DNA of 64,000 nucleotides from Microbacterium paraoxydans (GCF_900105335.1 NZ_LT629770.1:3410001-3474000); one strand, 5' to 3'; positions 49,861 to 59,221 are shown, counted from the stretch's first letter. Notes: a model not told the origin generated them from the sequence alone. Numbers and translations are program-made.

Positions 49861-50193
49861 ATGCCCGACTTCCTCCTGCCCGCACCGGTCCAGGCCATGA
49901 TCGACGCGATCAACGCCGGAGACACCGAGGCCTTCGTCGCCGCGTTCACGCCGGACGGCTTCGTGAACGATTGGGGCACCGTGAAGACCGGTGCCGACGG
50001 CGTGCGCGGCTGGGCGGACAGCGATGCGATCGGCGCCGGGGCGCGGATGAACGTGCTCTCGGCCGCCACGGACGGCGACACGACGCGCATCCGCTTCGGC
50101 TGGCGCAGTCGCGTCTTCAACGGCGAGTCCGAGGGGATCTTCGTCGTCGACGGCGACCGGCTCGTCAGCTTCACGATCCCGCCGTCCCACTGA
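49861..50193 (+). CDS. NTF2/SnoaL-like small protein
   Basis: This 110-residue protein has the helix-plus-beta pattern of the NTF2/SnoaL fold: MIDAINAGDTEAFVAAFTPDGFVNDWG then beta strands with TRIRFGWRSRV and EGIFVVDGDRLVSFTI. These proteins are small enzymes or ligand-binding modules; the role here is unknown. GAGGAG before ATG 49861 and a 13-bp gap from ispG make co-transcription likely. Confidence 0.7.
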   Translation: MPDFLLPAPVQAMIDAINAGDTEAFVAAFTPDGFVNDWGTVKTGADGVRGWADSDAIGAGARMNVLSAATDGDTTRIRFGWRSRVFNGESEGIFVVDGDRLVSFTIPPSH

Positions 50194-50238
50194 CACCCGG
50201 TGCCCCGTCGGCTCCGCCGCCCCTTTCCGAGGAGACCC

Positions 50239-51105
50239 ATGACCACGCCCACGATCGTCACCTTCCCGGACGGCACCCTCCGCGGAGACGCCGTCGTGAC
50301 CCGTGTGGCGGACGACGCGGACGGGACGGTGATCGTCGTCGACGCCACCCCGTTCCACCCCGTCGATCACACCTGGCCCGATCAGCCAGGCGACACCGGC
50401 GCGATCTCCGGCGAGGGCGGATCCGTCCGCGTGACCGAGGCGCTCATGGCTGCGGTATCGGACGACGGCGAGTTCGCAGTGGGCAGCGAGATTCCTGTCA
50501 AGCGCGGGACCGAGGGGTGGACGTGGCTGGTCGCTCACCGGCTGGAGGGCGCGGCGCCGGCGTGGCTCGCAGAGGGGGCTCGCGTGGTGCTCTCGGTCGA
50601 CGAGGAGCATCGCGTCGGCCTCAGCCGCGGTCACACCGCGTGCCACCTCGCCTCCCTCGCCCTGGACCTCGCGGTCGCCGACCTCTGGCGCAAGGACCCG
50701 GGGGACGATGCGTTGGGAAATCCGGACTTCGAGGGACGCGCGAACCAGTCCAGCCGCATCCACGAGGACGGTGCGGTCGACGAGTACCGCCTGGGTAAGA
50801 GTCTGCGCCGTGCGGGCTTCGACACGGAGACGTTCGCGGCCACGCTGGCGGACCGCGAGCAGCGCATCAACGCGCAGCTCGCCGCGTGGGTCTCCGCGGC
50901 TGCCGCGAGCCGTATCGAGGTGGACGGGCCGACCATCGTCGACCGACGGCGCTGGCACTGCGACCTCCCCCAGGGCGAGGCCGTGATCCTTTGCGGCGGC
51001 ACACATGTCCGTTCCCTCGCGGCGTTCGCCGCCATCACGGTGGCTCTGGAGCTGTCCGACCCCCAGCTCCTCGTGATGACGACGACCGCGACTCCCGCCT
51101 CCTGA
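50239..51105 (+). CDS. AlaX-like metal-dependent hydrolase
   Basis: This 288-residue protein has the two zinc motifs of the alanyl-tRNA synthetase editing-domain family, RGHTACHL (HxxxH) and CGGTHVRS (CxxxH). An N-terminal beta domain resembling the AlaRS linker precedes them. Free-standing AlaX proteins hydrolyse mischarged Ser- or Gly-tRNA-Ala; more distant relatives have other substrates, and the long insert between the zinc motifs leaves this open. GAGGAGA precedes ATG 50239; a GTG at 50200 would add 13 residues. It follows the NTF2-like gene by 45 bp. Confidence 0.8.
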   Translation: MTTPTIVTFPDGTLRGDAVVTRVADDADGTVIVVDATPFHPVDHTWPDQPGDTGAISGEGGSVRVTEALMAAVSDDGEFAVGSEIPVKRGTEGWTWLVAHRLEGAAPAWLAEGARVVLSVDEEHRVGLSRGHTACHLASLALDLAVADLWRKDPGDDALGNPDFEGRANQSSRIHEDGAVDEYRLGKSLRRAGFDTETFAATLADREQRINAQLAAWVSAAAASRIEVDGPTIVDRRRWHCDLPQGEAVILCGGTHVRSLAAFAAITVALELSDPQLLVMTTTATPAS

Positions 51106-51125
51106 GCCCTCGCCCGCCTCAGGCG

Positions 51126-51193
51126 TTCGCGCGAGGACAGGCGCCAGCGCCCGGTGTCGCCTGTTGTCGCGTGACTGCCTGTTCCCGCGATGA
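51126..51193. repeat. Intergenic repeat array A (GCCTGTT.TCGCG family)
   Basis: An inverted unit TTCGCGCGAGGACAGGC (51126-51142) is followed by two direct units, GCCTGTTGTCGCGTGA (51159-51174) and GCCTGTTCCCGCGATGA (51177-51193), spaced 18 bp. The array fills the gap between two convergent genes. The same unit occurs at 57751-57830. Confidence 0.7.
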
Positions 51194-51195
51194 GG

Positions 51196-51888
51196 TCAGC
51201 GCACGAACCCCGCCTGCACCCGACCACCTGCGAGTTCCAGTTCCTCGCCGACTCGCGCCGCGAACCCGGCGATGTCTCCGGCGAGCAGTGGAGTGCTGAG
51301 CCGATCCGCGCGCTCGGGATTCCACGCGCGCAGACGTCGGGGGAGCCATTTCCCGGATCCGATCCACCGCCCGTCAGTCAGCAGCATCAGCTCCGCCATG
51401 CGCTCGAACAGCAGGCCTGCGACCACGCGCTGTTCGAGAGGATCCGTCGCGTCGCCCAGGTCGTCGAGGAGATCGGTGATCATGTACCGCCGGATCCGCG
51501 ACTCCGTCTCCTCCAGGACGGGGCCGGCGGCGAGCACGGCGCCCCACCGGGCCCGCAGGTCGTCGAGCCCGGTTCCGCAGCGCACCGGCACGCCCTCCAC
51601 GAGCATGTGCACGATGACGGGCCGATGCTGTGCAATGCCGCGGTTCGCCCATGTCTCGAACCCTGCCGCCGTGTAGGCGAACACCTCGAAGGTCTCGCCC
51701 TCGAACTCGAAGGTGGCGGCCTCGCTCACCTGGGCGTCGTCGGCGAACAGGTCGTCGTCGATGAGCAGGAGGTCGATGTCGCTCGTGTGCGTGCGCTCGC
51801 CGCGGGCGGTGCTCCCGGCGACGATCGCGATGCGTGAGCGCGGATACCGCTCCACGAGGAAGCGCTCGATGCGCTCGGCCTGATCCAT
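51196..51888 (-). CDS. Minimal nucleotidyltransferase-domain protein
   Basis: This 230-residue protein has an N-terminal Pol-beta-like fold with GSTARGERTHTSDIDL at 25-40, where Asp37 and Asp39 are metal ligands. The helical C-terminal half shows the RRYMITDLLDDLGD pattern. Similar domains occur in aminoglycoside-type transferases and toxin or antitoxin systems; no partner gene is seen. TACCCT on the minus strand (51895-51900) ends 6 nt before ATG 51888. Its 3' end abuts repeat array A. Confidence 0.72.
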   Translation of the reverse strand: MDQAERIERFLVERYPRSRIAIVAGSTARGERTHTSDIDLLLIDDDLFADDAQVSEAATFEFEGETFEVFAYTAAGFETWANRGIAQHRPVIVHMLVEGVPVRCGTGLDDLRARWGAVLAAGPVLEETESRIRRYMITDLLDDLGDATDPLEQRVVAGLLFERMAELMLLTDGRWIGSGKWLPRRLRAWNPERADRLSTPLLAGDIAGFAARVGEELELAGGRVQAGFVR

Positions 51889-51986
51889 CTCGACAGGGTA
51901 TCCGGCCGGGATGCAGGCGATCGCGGCGGCACAGGCTCTCGTACCGGGAAGCGCCTGATCCGGCGTCCTCGCCTGATCCGGCGGAG

Positions 51987-53402
51987 TCAGACAGCGAGCT
52001 CGATCTCGCCCGTCGCGATGTCCACGCGCACGACGTGCAGCGAGACCACGTCCCCGGGTCTCGTGTCGGGGGTCACCGGCGCGGTCGTCGTCACTGCAGG
52101 CTCCGCGATCTGGACGGCAGTCCGCTCGCCCCGGAGCTCGATGACCGTCGCCTCGACCGTCTGTCCCACCAGGGGAGTGAGCAGTGCGGCCTCGACGCGG
52201 TTCACGGTGTCCGCGTCCAGCTGCGACGCCCGTCGGCCGGAGTCCTGCATGAGCGCGGGGAGGTCTCCGAGCGAGGAACGCACCCACTCCGGCACGGGCT
52301 GCCCTGTCGAGACGGCGAGGCAGATGGTGAGGACCCAGCGGTCGACGAGCCGGCGGAGCGGCGCGGTCGCGTGCGCGTAAGGGGCTCCGATCGCGGCCTG
52401 CACGGCGTCGGCGGGCGGCTCCCCGTCGAACACGAGGTACCCGGCTCCGCGGAACAGCGACGCGGCGGCTTCCAGCACGGGAAGGGTCATCGGGTCGGAG
52501 CGGTCGAGCCCCCGCAGATACTCGCCGTAGGTGCCCGTGATCCACGGGCGCCCGAGCGCCTCCGTCTGGTGGCGGAAGGCCGCGAACGCCGCCTCGTCGG
52601 GTTCCGGCATCGTGCGGAGGATACCGACGCCCGCGTCGATCATGAGCGCCGCGGCCGCCATCCCGGTCATGAGCGAGAGCTGCGCGTTCCACTCCTCGAC
52701 GGGCAGCGGGCTGCGGCGCTCGATCGCATAGGAGCCGTCGTCGGTTCGCACGACCTCCTCGTCCGGGACGTTGAGGCTGGCGCCCCCGCGGCGGCGCTCC
52801 TGCTCGAGACGGAGGGCGCCGATCTCCGGCAGCAGGGCCGCGAGACCGCCGTCGCCCCGGTCCAGGGCGTCTTGCGTGGAGGCGTAGTCGAGCTGCGCGC
52901 GGGACCGGATGAGGGCGCGCTCCAACCGGAAGTCGGTCACGGTGCCCGCGGCATCCAGCGTGAACGTCCACACGAGAGCGGGACGGTCGACATCGGGGAG
53001 CAGGGAGGCGCGGTCCTCGCTCAGCACCGGCGGATGCAGCGGGATCGTGCCGTCCGCGGCGTACAGCGTCTGTCCCCGCCGGCGCGCCTCCGCGTGCACG
53101 GCGCCTCCCGGTACGACGAACCCGGGCACGTCCGCGATGGCGTACCGCACCCGGTAGCCGTCGCCGTCCCGGTCGAGGTGGAAGGCCTGGTCGAGGTCAC
53201 GGGCGCCCGCCGGGTCGAGGGTCGCGAACGGGATGTCCGTGAGATCGAGCTCCGGGGTCGTCGCCGAGGCTGCTTCCGCCTCCGCGAGCACGTCGGCGGG
53301 AAACGCGGTCGGCGTGTCCAGGGCCTCCCGCAGCGCGGAGAGCGCCGCGGCGAGCTCGGTCTGGGCGGCGGAGGGGGCGACATGCGGGCGGCGCTGGGGC
53401 AT
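51987..53402 (-). CDS. RNB-domain ribonuclease
   Basis: This 471-residue 3'-5' exoribonuclease of the RNase II/R superfamily carries the RNB core ATLDPAGARDLDQAFHLDRDGDGYRVRYAIADV with its catalytic aspartates. Further blocks near the centre (ALMIDAGVGILRTMPEPDE) and the C-terminal ATAPLRRLVDRWVL are typical. It lacks obvious cold-shock domains, so it is a short single-domain RNB protein. TAGGCT (53409-53414, minus strand) ends 6 nt upstream of ATG. The 98-bp gap to the nucleotidyltransferase shows no further gene. Confidence 0.85.
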   Translation of the reverse strand: MPQRRPHVAPSAAQTELAAALSALREALDTPTAFPADVLAEAEAASATTPELDLTDIPFATLDPAGARDLDQAFHLDRDGDGYRVRYAIADVPGFVVPGGAVHAEARRRGQTLYAADGTIPLHPPVLSEDRASLLPDVDRPALVWTFTLDAAGTVTDFRLERALIRSRAQLDYASTQDALDRGDGGLAALLPEIGALRLEQERRRGGASLNVPDEEVVRTDDGSYAIERRSPLPVEEWNAQLSLMTGMAAAALMIDAGVGILRTMPEPDEAAFAAFRHQTEALGRPWITGTYGEYLRGLDRSDPMTLPVLEAAASLFRGAGYLVFDGEPPADAVQAAIGAPYAHATAPLRRLVDRWVLTICLAVSTGQPVPEWVRSSLGDLPALMQDSGRRASQLDADTVNRVEAALLTPLVGQTVEATVIELRGERTAVQIAEPAVTTTAPVTPDTRPGDVVSLHVVRVDIATGEIELAV

Positions 53403-53480
53403 GCCGCCAGCCTAGGTCGAGCACCGGGACGATCCGCTGCAGCCGGCCCGCGTGCCCGCACCGGCCGCTAGCGTGGGGAC

Positions 53481-54251
53481 ATGACCACTGCTGCCAAGGC
53501 CCAGACCCTCGTCGGACTCTATGACGCCCCGGAGATCCTCCGCGTGGTGAACGTGTGGGATGTCGTCTCCGCACGCGCCGTCGCCGCGCTGCCGGAGACG
53601 AAGGCGATCGCCACCGCCGGTCACGGCATCGCGGCGTCGTTCGGCTACGACGACGGCGACACCCCGCGCGACGTCATGATCGACATGGTCGGACGGATCG
53701 CGGCGGCCGTGTCCGTCCCCGTCACCGCCGACCTGGACGACGGCTACGGCGACGCGGGGGAGACCACCCGGCTCGCGATCGCGGCCGGCGTCGTCGGCGC
53801 GAACGTCGAGGACCGCCTCAAGCCGCTCGACGAATCGGTCGCCGTCGTCGAGGCCATCGTGAAGGCTGCGGAGTCCGAGGGCGTGCCGTTCGCCCTCAAC
53901 GCCCGCACCGACGCGTTCGTGCGTGCCGGGTCGCGCCCCGTGGAGGAGAGCGTCGCGGACGCGATCCAGCGCGGGCGTGCGTTCCTCGATGCGGGTGCCA
54001 CCGCGGTGTTCGTCCCTGGCATCCTTGACGCGAACGTCACTCGACAGCTCGTCGAGGGCATCGGAGAGCGCAAGGTCAGCGTGATCGGCATCCCCGGCGC
54101 GCTCGCCGCCTCCGAGTACGAGAAGCTCGGCGTGGCCCGCATCTCCTACGGCCCGCTGCCGCAGCGAGTGGCGCTCACGGCCCTGCAGGATCTCGCTGAG
54201 AGCCTCTACGGCGGCGGCGTCGTGCCGCAGGGACTCCCGGCCCTCAACTGA
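53481..54251 (+). CDS. Isocitrate lyase/PEP mutase-family protein
   Basis: This 256-residue TIM-barrel protein has VNVWDVVSARAV, VPVTADLDDGYGD (metal-binding Asp84, Asp86, Asp87) and ALNARTDAF. Isocitrate lyase's KKCGH is absent, so it is a PEP-mutase-type C-C or P-C lyase; the substrate is unknown. TAGCGT (53469-53474) ends 6 nt before the ATG. It is divergent from the RNB gene and lies upstream of proS. Confidence 0.85.
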   Translation: MTTAAKAQTLVGLYDAPEILRVVNVWDVVSARAVAALPETKAIATAGHGIAASFGYDDGDTPRDVMIDMVGRIAAAVSVPVTADLDDGYGDAGETTRLAIAAGVVGANVEDRLKPLDESVAVVEAIVKAAESEGVPFALNARTDAFVRAGSRPVEESVADAIQRGRAFLDAGATAVFVPGILDANVTRQLVEGIGERKVSVIGIPGALAASEYEKLGVARISYGPLPQRVALTALQDLAESLYGGGVVPQGLPALN

Positions 54252-54290
54252 GCGACGAGGAGGGTGACCGCGGCTCACTACACTTGAGCC

Positions 54291-56051
54291 GTGGTCACTC
54301 GTCTTTCGAACTTCTTCCTCCGTACGCTCCGCGAAGATCCTGCCGGTGCCGAGGTCGCCAGTCACAAGCTGCTGATCCGCGCCGGGTACATCCGACCGCA
54401 GGCGGCGGGCATCTTCGCGTGGCTGCCGCTCGGCCTGCGCGTCAAGGCGAAGATCGAGACCGTCATCCGCGAGGAGATGGCCGCCGCGGGTGCGCAGGAG
54501 GTGCACTTCCCCGCGCTGATGCCGCGGGAGGCGTACGAGGCCACCGGGCGCTGGGACGAGTACGGCGATCTGCTGTTCCGCCTCCAGGACCGCAAGGGCG
54601 GGGACTACCTGCTCGCGCCGACGCACGAGGAGGCGTTCACGCTGCTCGTGAAGGACCTGTACTCGTCGTACAAGGACCTGCCGCTGACGATCTTCCAGAT
54701 CCAGGACAAGTACCGCGACGAGGCCCGGCCGCGCGCCGGGCTCCTCCGCGGTCGCGAGTTCACGATGAAGGACGCCTACTCCTTCGACGCCTCCGACGAG
54801 GGGCTGGACACGAGCTACCAGGCGCAGCGGGACGCGTACGAGCGCATCTTCCAGCGGCTGGGCCTCGAGTACGCGATCGTGCAGGCCGACGCGGGGGCCA
54901 TGGGCGGTTCGCGCAGCGAGGAGTTCCTGCACCCGACCCCCGTGGGCGAGGACACGTTCGTCCGCAGCGCCGGCGGCTACGCGGCCAACGTCGAGGCCTT
55001 CACCACGCCCGTCCCGGCTCCGGTCCCGTTCGACGCCGACGGCGCCCCCGTGATCTTCGACTCTCCGGACACGCCGACCATCGAGACGCTCGTGGCGCAC
55101 TGCAACCGCGAGCTCGACGGCGAGTACACCGCGGCCGACACGCTCAAGAACGTCGTCCTCGCCCTGAAGCACCTCGACGGCACCCGCGAGCTCGTGATCG
55201 TCGGCATCCCCGGCGACCGCGAGGTGGACGAGAAGCGCGCAGAGGTGGCCTTCGCGCCGGCCGAGGTCGAGACCGCCACCGCCGAGGACTTCGAGAACAA
55301 CCCGCTCCTGGTGAAGGGCTACATCGGTCCGTGGTCGCCCACGGGTGCCGTGCTGGGCGAGGAGTCCGCGACCGGCATCCGCTACCTCGTCGACCCCCGC
55401 GTGAGCGAGGGCACGAGCTGGATCACCGGTGCGAACATCGACCAGAAGCACGCGCACTCGGTCGTCGCCGGACGCGACTTCGAGGCGGACGGCATCGTGG
55501 AGATCGCGAACGTGCGTGCCGGCGACCCGGCGCCCGACGGCTCCGGTCCGGTCGAGCTCGCCCGCGGCATGGAGATCGGTCATGTCTTCCAGCTCGGACG
55601 GAAGTACGCGGAGGCGCTCGGCCTCAAGGTCCTCAACGAGAACGGCAAGCTCGTCACGGTCACCATGGGGTCGTACGGCATCGGCGTCACGCGGATCCTG
55701 GCGATCATCGCGGAGCTGAACAACGACGACAAGGGCCTGATCTGGCCGGCCTCGGTCGCGCCGTTCGACGTGCAGGTCGTCGCCGCCGGTCGCGACCAGG
55801 TCGCCTTCGACGTCGCGGAAGACCTCTCGGTTCAGCTCGAGGCCGCTGGGCTCGACGTGCTGTACGACGACCGTCCGAAGGTGTCGCCGGGGGTCAAGTT
55901 CGGCGACGCCGAGCTCGTCGGGGTCCCGAAGATCGTGATCGTCGGTCGCGGTGCCGCCGACGGCCAGGTCGAATTCTGGGACCGTCGCACGGGCGAGCGC
56001 GAGGCGGTCTCGGTCGCCGAGGCCGTGGAGCGGCTCTCCGCCACACGCTGA
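54291..56051 (+). CDS. proS: Prolyl-tRNA synthetase (bacterial type)
   Basis: This 586-residue class II synthetase has motif 1 around [23 protein letters not shown], motif 2 [25 protein letters not shown] and motif 3 [17 protein letters not shown]. The INS editing domain lies between motifs 2 and 3 (about 225-395), including the [13 protein letters not shown] block. GTG 54291 is fixed by TACACT (54279-54284) ending 6 nt upstream. Confidence 0.96.
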   Translation: MVTRLSNFFLRTLREDPAGAEVASHKLLIRAGYIRPQAAGIFAWLPLGLRVKAKIETVIREEMAAAGAQEVHFPALMPREAYEATGRWDEYGDLLFRLQDRKGGDYLLAPTHEEAFTLLVKDLYSSYKDLPLTIFQIQDKYRDEARPRAGLLRGREFTMKDAYSFDASDEGLDTSYQAQRDAYERIFQRLGLEYAIVQADAGAMGGSRSEEFLHPTPVGEDTFVRSAGGYAANVEAFTTPVPAPVPFDADGAPVIFDSPDTPTIETLVAHCNRELDGEYTAADTLKNVVLALKHLDGTRELVIVGIPGDREVDEKRAEVAFAPAEVETATAEDFENNPLLVKGYIGPWSPTGAVLGEESATGIRYLVDPRVSEGTSWITGANIDQKHAHSVVAGRDFEADGIVEIANVRAGDPAPDGSGPVELARGMEIGHVFQLGRKYAEALGLKVLNENGKLVTVTMGSYGIGVTRILAIIAELNNDDKGLIWPASVAPFDVQVVAAGRDQVAFDVAEDLSVQLEAAGLDVLYDDRPKVSPGVKFGDAELVGVPKIVIVGRGAADGQVEFWDRRTGEREAVSVAEAVERLSATR

Positions 56052-56069
56052 CCCCGCGCCCCCGGTCGC

Positions 56070-56573
56070 TCAGCAGGTGACGCGGCCGTGGTTCATGATG
56101 TCGTCGTCCGGGGTGTCTCGGGTCACCAGTGCCTTGAGCGCCCCGGCGGCCATCGCCACCTTGCCCTTCGCCGGTTCCCAGAACTCGGCGACCACCGGGG
56201 TCACCGTGAGCAGGGCGATGCCGGGGGTGTCCAGCCCGTCCTCGAACCAGATGTCGAGGGAGGGGGAGTAGAGCTCCTCCATCTTCGCGCGATCGTGGAC
56301 GATCTCGGCGGTGCCGGCGACGGACACGTAGCGCATGCCCTTGGCGTCGCAGTAGGCGAGACCGACATCGTGGTGACGGCGCGCCTCCTCGACCTTCTCC
56401 GTGTCCTCCGCCGTGAAGAACCAGATGGCACCGGCGTCGTCCATCTGCCTGGTCGACATCGGCCGGCTGACGAGGTTCCCGTCCGGGTCGGTGGTGGTGA
56501 GCATGGTGAAATCGATGTCCTCCACGAGCTCTTTGATGCGGGCGAGGGCCTCGGGTCCGGTGATCTCTGTCAT
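56070..56573 (-). CDS. Pyridoxamine 5'-phosphate oxidase-fold protein (general stress protein 26-like)
   Basis: This 167-residue split-barrel flavin-binding protein has RIKELVEDIDFTMLTTTDPDGNLVSRPMSTRQMD, IWFFTAEDTEKVEE and YVSVAGTAEIVHD. It matches the general-stress FMN/F420-binding subgroup. Cofactor and substrate cannot be read from sequence. CACGAT (56580-56585, minus strand) ends 6 nt before the ATG. It converges on proS. Confidence 0.82.
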   Translation of the reverse strand: MTEITGPEALARIKELVEDIDFTMLTTTDPDGNLVSRPMSTRQMDDAGAIWFFTAEDTEKVEEARRHHDVGLAYCDAKGMRYVSVAGTAEIVHDRAKMEELYSPSLDIWFEDGLDTPGIALLTVTPVVAEFWEPAKGKVAMAAGALKALVTRDTPDDDIMNHGRVTC

Positions 56574-56707
56574 GTCGCCATCGTGGCGTCATCGCCGACC
56601 GAGGGCACGGGCGTTGACACCGTGTCCTGCCCGTGCTGCGGAGCGCGGGGGTGCGGATCCTCGGCGTTGCGTCCCGCCGGCCGGGTGCCGCGTGGGACGC
56701 TGGGGGC

Positions 56708-57748
56708 ATGACCGAGGAACCGCTGCCGGCCGCTCTGAGCGACGAGATCAACCATGTGCTGGACGAAGCGGGGGTGTCCTCGGACCGTCGGCTCGTGATG
56801 CGGATGCTCCGCACGGCGCTGCTCCTCGGTGAGGACGACACCGACCGCCTCGACCTCAAGATCGCCTCCGCCGCGCTGGCCGAGATGCGCGATGCCTTCC
56901 GCCTCTTCGCTCCGTTCCGCGGGGTGCCGAAGGTGACCGTCTTCGGCTCCGCGCGCACCCTCCACGACGACCCGCTGTACCTGCAGGCGCGGGATGTCGC
57001 CGCGGCGCTCGCGAGCGACGGCTGGATGGTCGTCACGGGCGCCGGCCCCGGGATCATGCAGGCGGCGGCCGAGGGCGCGGGTCCGGCGCTGTCGCTCGGC
57101 GTCTCCATCCGGCTCCCCTTCGAGGAGAAGGCGAACAGCCTCGTCGCGGGAAGCGATCAGGTCGTCGCGATGAAGTACTTCTTCACCCGCAAGCTCATGC
57201 TCATCAAGGAGTCGAGCGGCTTCATCTGCCTGCCCGGCGGGTTCGGCACGCTCGACGAGATGTTCGAGCTGCTCACCCTGCAGCAGACCGGGAAGGCCGA
57301 GCCGACGCCGATCGTGCTGCTCGATGAGAAGGGCGGATCATTCTGGCAGGGCATGCGGCGCTTCGTCGACGAGCACCTCGCCCCGATGGGGGTGATCTCC
57401 CCGGGGGACTTCGATCGCGTCGTCATCACCGACTCGGTCGAGGAGGCCCGCGCCGAGATCACCGGGTTCTGGCGCAACTACGACTCGCTGCGGTGGGTGG
57501 GGGACACGCTCGTGCTGCGGCTCAAGGCCGAGCCGACGGACGCCGAGATCGAGGAGCTCAACACCGCCTTCGCCGCACTCCTGTCGACCGGGCGGATCGA
57601 GCGCACGGCTCCCCGGTCCCCGGAGGTCGCCGACGACGACCGGCTCGACCTCCCGCGCCTCGCCTTGCACCTGGACCAGCGTCAGGTGGGCAACCTCTTC
57701 CGGCTCATCGCCGCCCTCAACGCGCTCCCGTCCGCGCCGAAGCTCTGA
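56708..57748 (+). CDS. LOG-family Rossmann nucleotide hydrolase-like protein
   Basis: This 346-residue protein has the LOG family motifs GAGPGIMQAAAEGA (about 116-129) and PGGFGTLDEMFE (about 176-187), with helical extensions at both ends. Relatives are cytokinin-activating phosphoribohydrolases or PpnN nucleotidases; the larger size and the C-terminal extension resemble the nucleotidase group, but the choice is not certain. GACGCT (56696-56701) ends 6 nt before ATG 56708. The stop is followed by repeat array B. Confidence 0.82.
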   Translation: MTEEPLPAALSDEINHVLDEAGVSSDRRLVMRMLRTALLLGEDDTDRLDLKIASAALAEMRDAFRLFAPFRGVPKVTVFGSARTLHDDPLYLQARDVAAALASDGWMVVTGAGPGIMQAAAEGAGPALSLGVSIRLPFEEKANSLVAGSDQVVAMKYFFTRKLMLIKESSGFICLPGGFGTLDEMFELLTLQQTGKAEPTPIVLLDEKGGSFWQGMRRFVDEHLAPMGVISPGDFDRVVITDSVEEARAEITGFWRNYDSLRWVGDTLVLRLKAEPTDAEIEELNTAFAALLSTGRIERTAPRSPEVADDDRLDLPRLALHLDQRQVGNLFRLIAALNALPSAPKL

Positions 57749-57750
57749 CC

Positions 57751-57830
57751 CCGCGACAGGCTCCCACGCGGGATCAGGCTGTTCTCGCGGTGAGCGCCTG
57801 CTGTCGCGCGATGGCCTGTCTCCGCGAGGA
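57751..57830. repeat. Intergenic repeat array B (GCCTGTT.TCGCG family)
   Basis: A shortened inverted unit CCGCGACAGGCT (57751-57762) is followed by three direct units starting at 57777 (GGCTGTTCTCGCG), 57796 (GCCTGCTGTCGCG) and 57814 (GCCTGTCTCCGCG), spaced 19 and 18 bp. The layout repeats array A: one inverted unit, then direct units. It lies between the LOG gene and nusA. The remaining bases up to 57920 hold the nusA promoter region, where TACGGA near 57868 may be a -10. Confidence 0.7.
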
Positions 57831-57920
57831 CTGGATGGCCCGGGGGTGCGGCACACGGTATCGTTGTACGGATGTCGCGCGTGCATTCGGGCGCGACGAG
57901 AGCTGAATAGGGAGGCCGTC

Positions 57921-58904
57921 ATGGACATCGAACTGAGTCTGCTGCGAGGGATCGAGAAGGAGAAGGCGATCCCGTTCGACGAGCTCGTCTCGATCATCGA
58001 GCAGGCGATCCTGACCGCATACTCCAAGCACGTCTCGCCCGACGGTGCCACGCCCGAGGGTGTCCGCGTGCACCTCGACCGCAAGACCGGCCACGTCGCC
58101 GTCCTCCAGGTCGTCCGCGACGACGAGGGCGCGATCATCGGCGAAGAGGAGGCGACGCCGGACGACTTCGGGCGCATCGCCGCATTCGCCGCCAAGCAGG
58201 TCATCAGCCAGCGCCTCCGGGACATCGCGGACGACGCCGTCCTCGGGGAGTTCAAGGGCAAGGAGGGCGACATCGTCGCCGGCGTGATCCAGCAGGGGCC
58301 GAACCCGCGCATGATCCACGTCGACCTCGGCTCCGTCGAGGCGATCCTCCCGCCCGAGGAGCAGGTGCCCGGCGAGGAGTACACGCACGGGTCCCGGCTG
58401 CGCGTCTACGTCACCAGCGTCGCCAAGGGGCTCAAGGGTCCGCAGATCACGGTCTCGCGCACGCATCCCGGGCTCGTCCGCAAGCTGTTCGCGCTCGAGG
58501 TGCCGGAGATCGCCGCGGGGCTCGTCGAGATCGTGGCGCTCGCCCGCGAGGCGGGCCACCGGACCAAGATCGCGGTCAAGGCGAACGACCCGGCGATCAA
58601 CGCCAAGGGCGCGTGCATCGGCGAGATGGGGCGCCGTGTGCGGGCCGTCACGGAGGAGCTGGCGGGGGAGAAGATCGACATCGTCGACTACGACGCCGAC
58701 CTGCCCACGTTCGTGGCGCACGCGCTGTCGCCCGCCAAGGTCACGAGCTCGTTCGTCCTCGACGCGAGCACCAAGGCCGTCCGTGCCCTCGTGCCGGACT
58801 ACCAGCTGTCGCTCGCCATCGGCAAGGAGGGTCAGAACGCACGTCTGGCCGCCAAGCTCACCGGCGCCAAGATCGACATCCAGCCGGACAGCGTCCTCGA
58901 CTGA
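57921..58904 (+). CDS. nusA: Transcription termination/antitermination protein NusA
   Basis: This 327-residue NusA has the N-terminal polymerase-binding domain (MDIELSLLRGIEKEKAIPFDELVSIIEQAI), an S1 domain (about 115-180) and two KH domains ending in GAKIDIQPDSVLD. It lacks the C-terminal acidic repeats of E. coli NusA, as usual outside proteobacteria. AGGGAGG precedes ATG 57921. rimP, which often precedes nusA, is absent; the LOG gene and repeat array B sit there instead. It is followed by ylxR and infB. Confidence 0.96.
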   Translation: MDIELSLLRGIEKEKAIPFDELVSIIEQAILTAYSKHVSPDGATPEGVRVHLDRKTGHVAVLQVVRDDEGAIIGEEEATPDDFGRIAAFAAKQVISQRLRDIADDAVLGEFKGKEGDIVAGVIQQGPNPRMIHVDLGSVEAILPPEEQVPGEEYTHGSRLRVYVTSVAKGLKGPQITVSRTHPGLVRKLFALEVPEIAAGLVEIVALAREAGHRTKIAVKANDPAINAKGACIGEMGRRVRAVTEELAGEKIDIVDYDADLPTFVAHALSPAKVTSSFVLDASTKAVRALVPDYQLSLAIGKEGQNARLAAKLTGAKIDIQPDSVLD

Positions 58905-58966
58905 ACCCTGTCCGTCCTCGACGCCACGCCCGGTGGCGGCGAGGACGGACGGAACGCAGGTGTAAG

Positions 58967-59221
58967 ATGGAACCCGTACGAACGTGCGTCGGTTGCCGCA
59001 CGCGTGCTCCCCGCTCCACTCTGCTCAGGGTGGTTGCCCAGAACGACACCCTCGTCCCCGATGAGCGTGCTGTCCTGCCGGGGCGTGGCGCGTGGGTGCA
59101 TCCGACACCCGAGTGCATGGAAGCCGCTCTGCGGCGTCGAGCTTTCGGAAGAGCACTGCGTGTGACCACTCAGCTGGATACACGGATCTTCGAACAGCAC
59201 CCACCAAGAAACAAAGGCTGA
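58967..59221 (+). CDS. ylxR: YlxR (RNase P modulator) family protein
   Basis: This 84-residue protein starts EPVRTCVGCRTRAPRSTLLRVV, the YlxR motif, and has a basic AALRRRAFGRALR C-terminal half. The family is a small RNA-binding nucleoid or RNase P-associated protein found between nusA and infB. CAGGTG precedes ATG 58967. The context fits a nusA-ylxR-infB operon. Confidence 0.92.
   Translation: MEPVRTCVGCRTRAPRSTLLRVVAQNDTLVPDERAVLPGRGAWVHPTPECMEAALRRRAFGRALRVTTQLDTRIFEQHPPRNKG

Noticed and set aside
53481..54251. Isocitrate lyase
   Set aside because: The KKCGH catalytic motif is missing and the protein is far too short; it is a PEP-mutase-family member.
51126..57830. CRISPR array for the GCCTGTT repeats
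   Set aside because: Units are too short and too close (18-19 bp spacing, no 30-40 bp spacers), copies diverge, and no cas genes are present.
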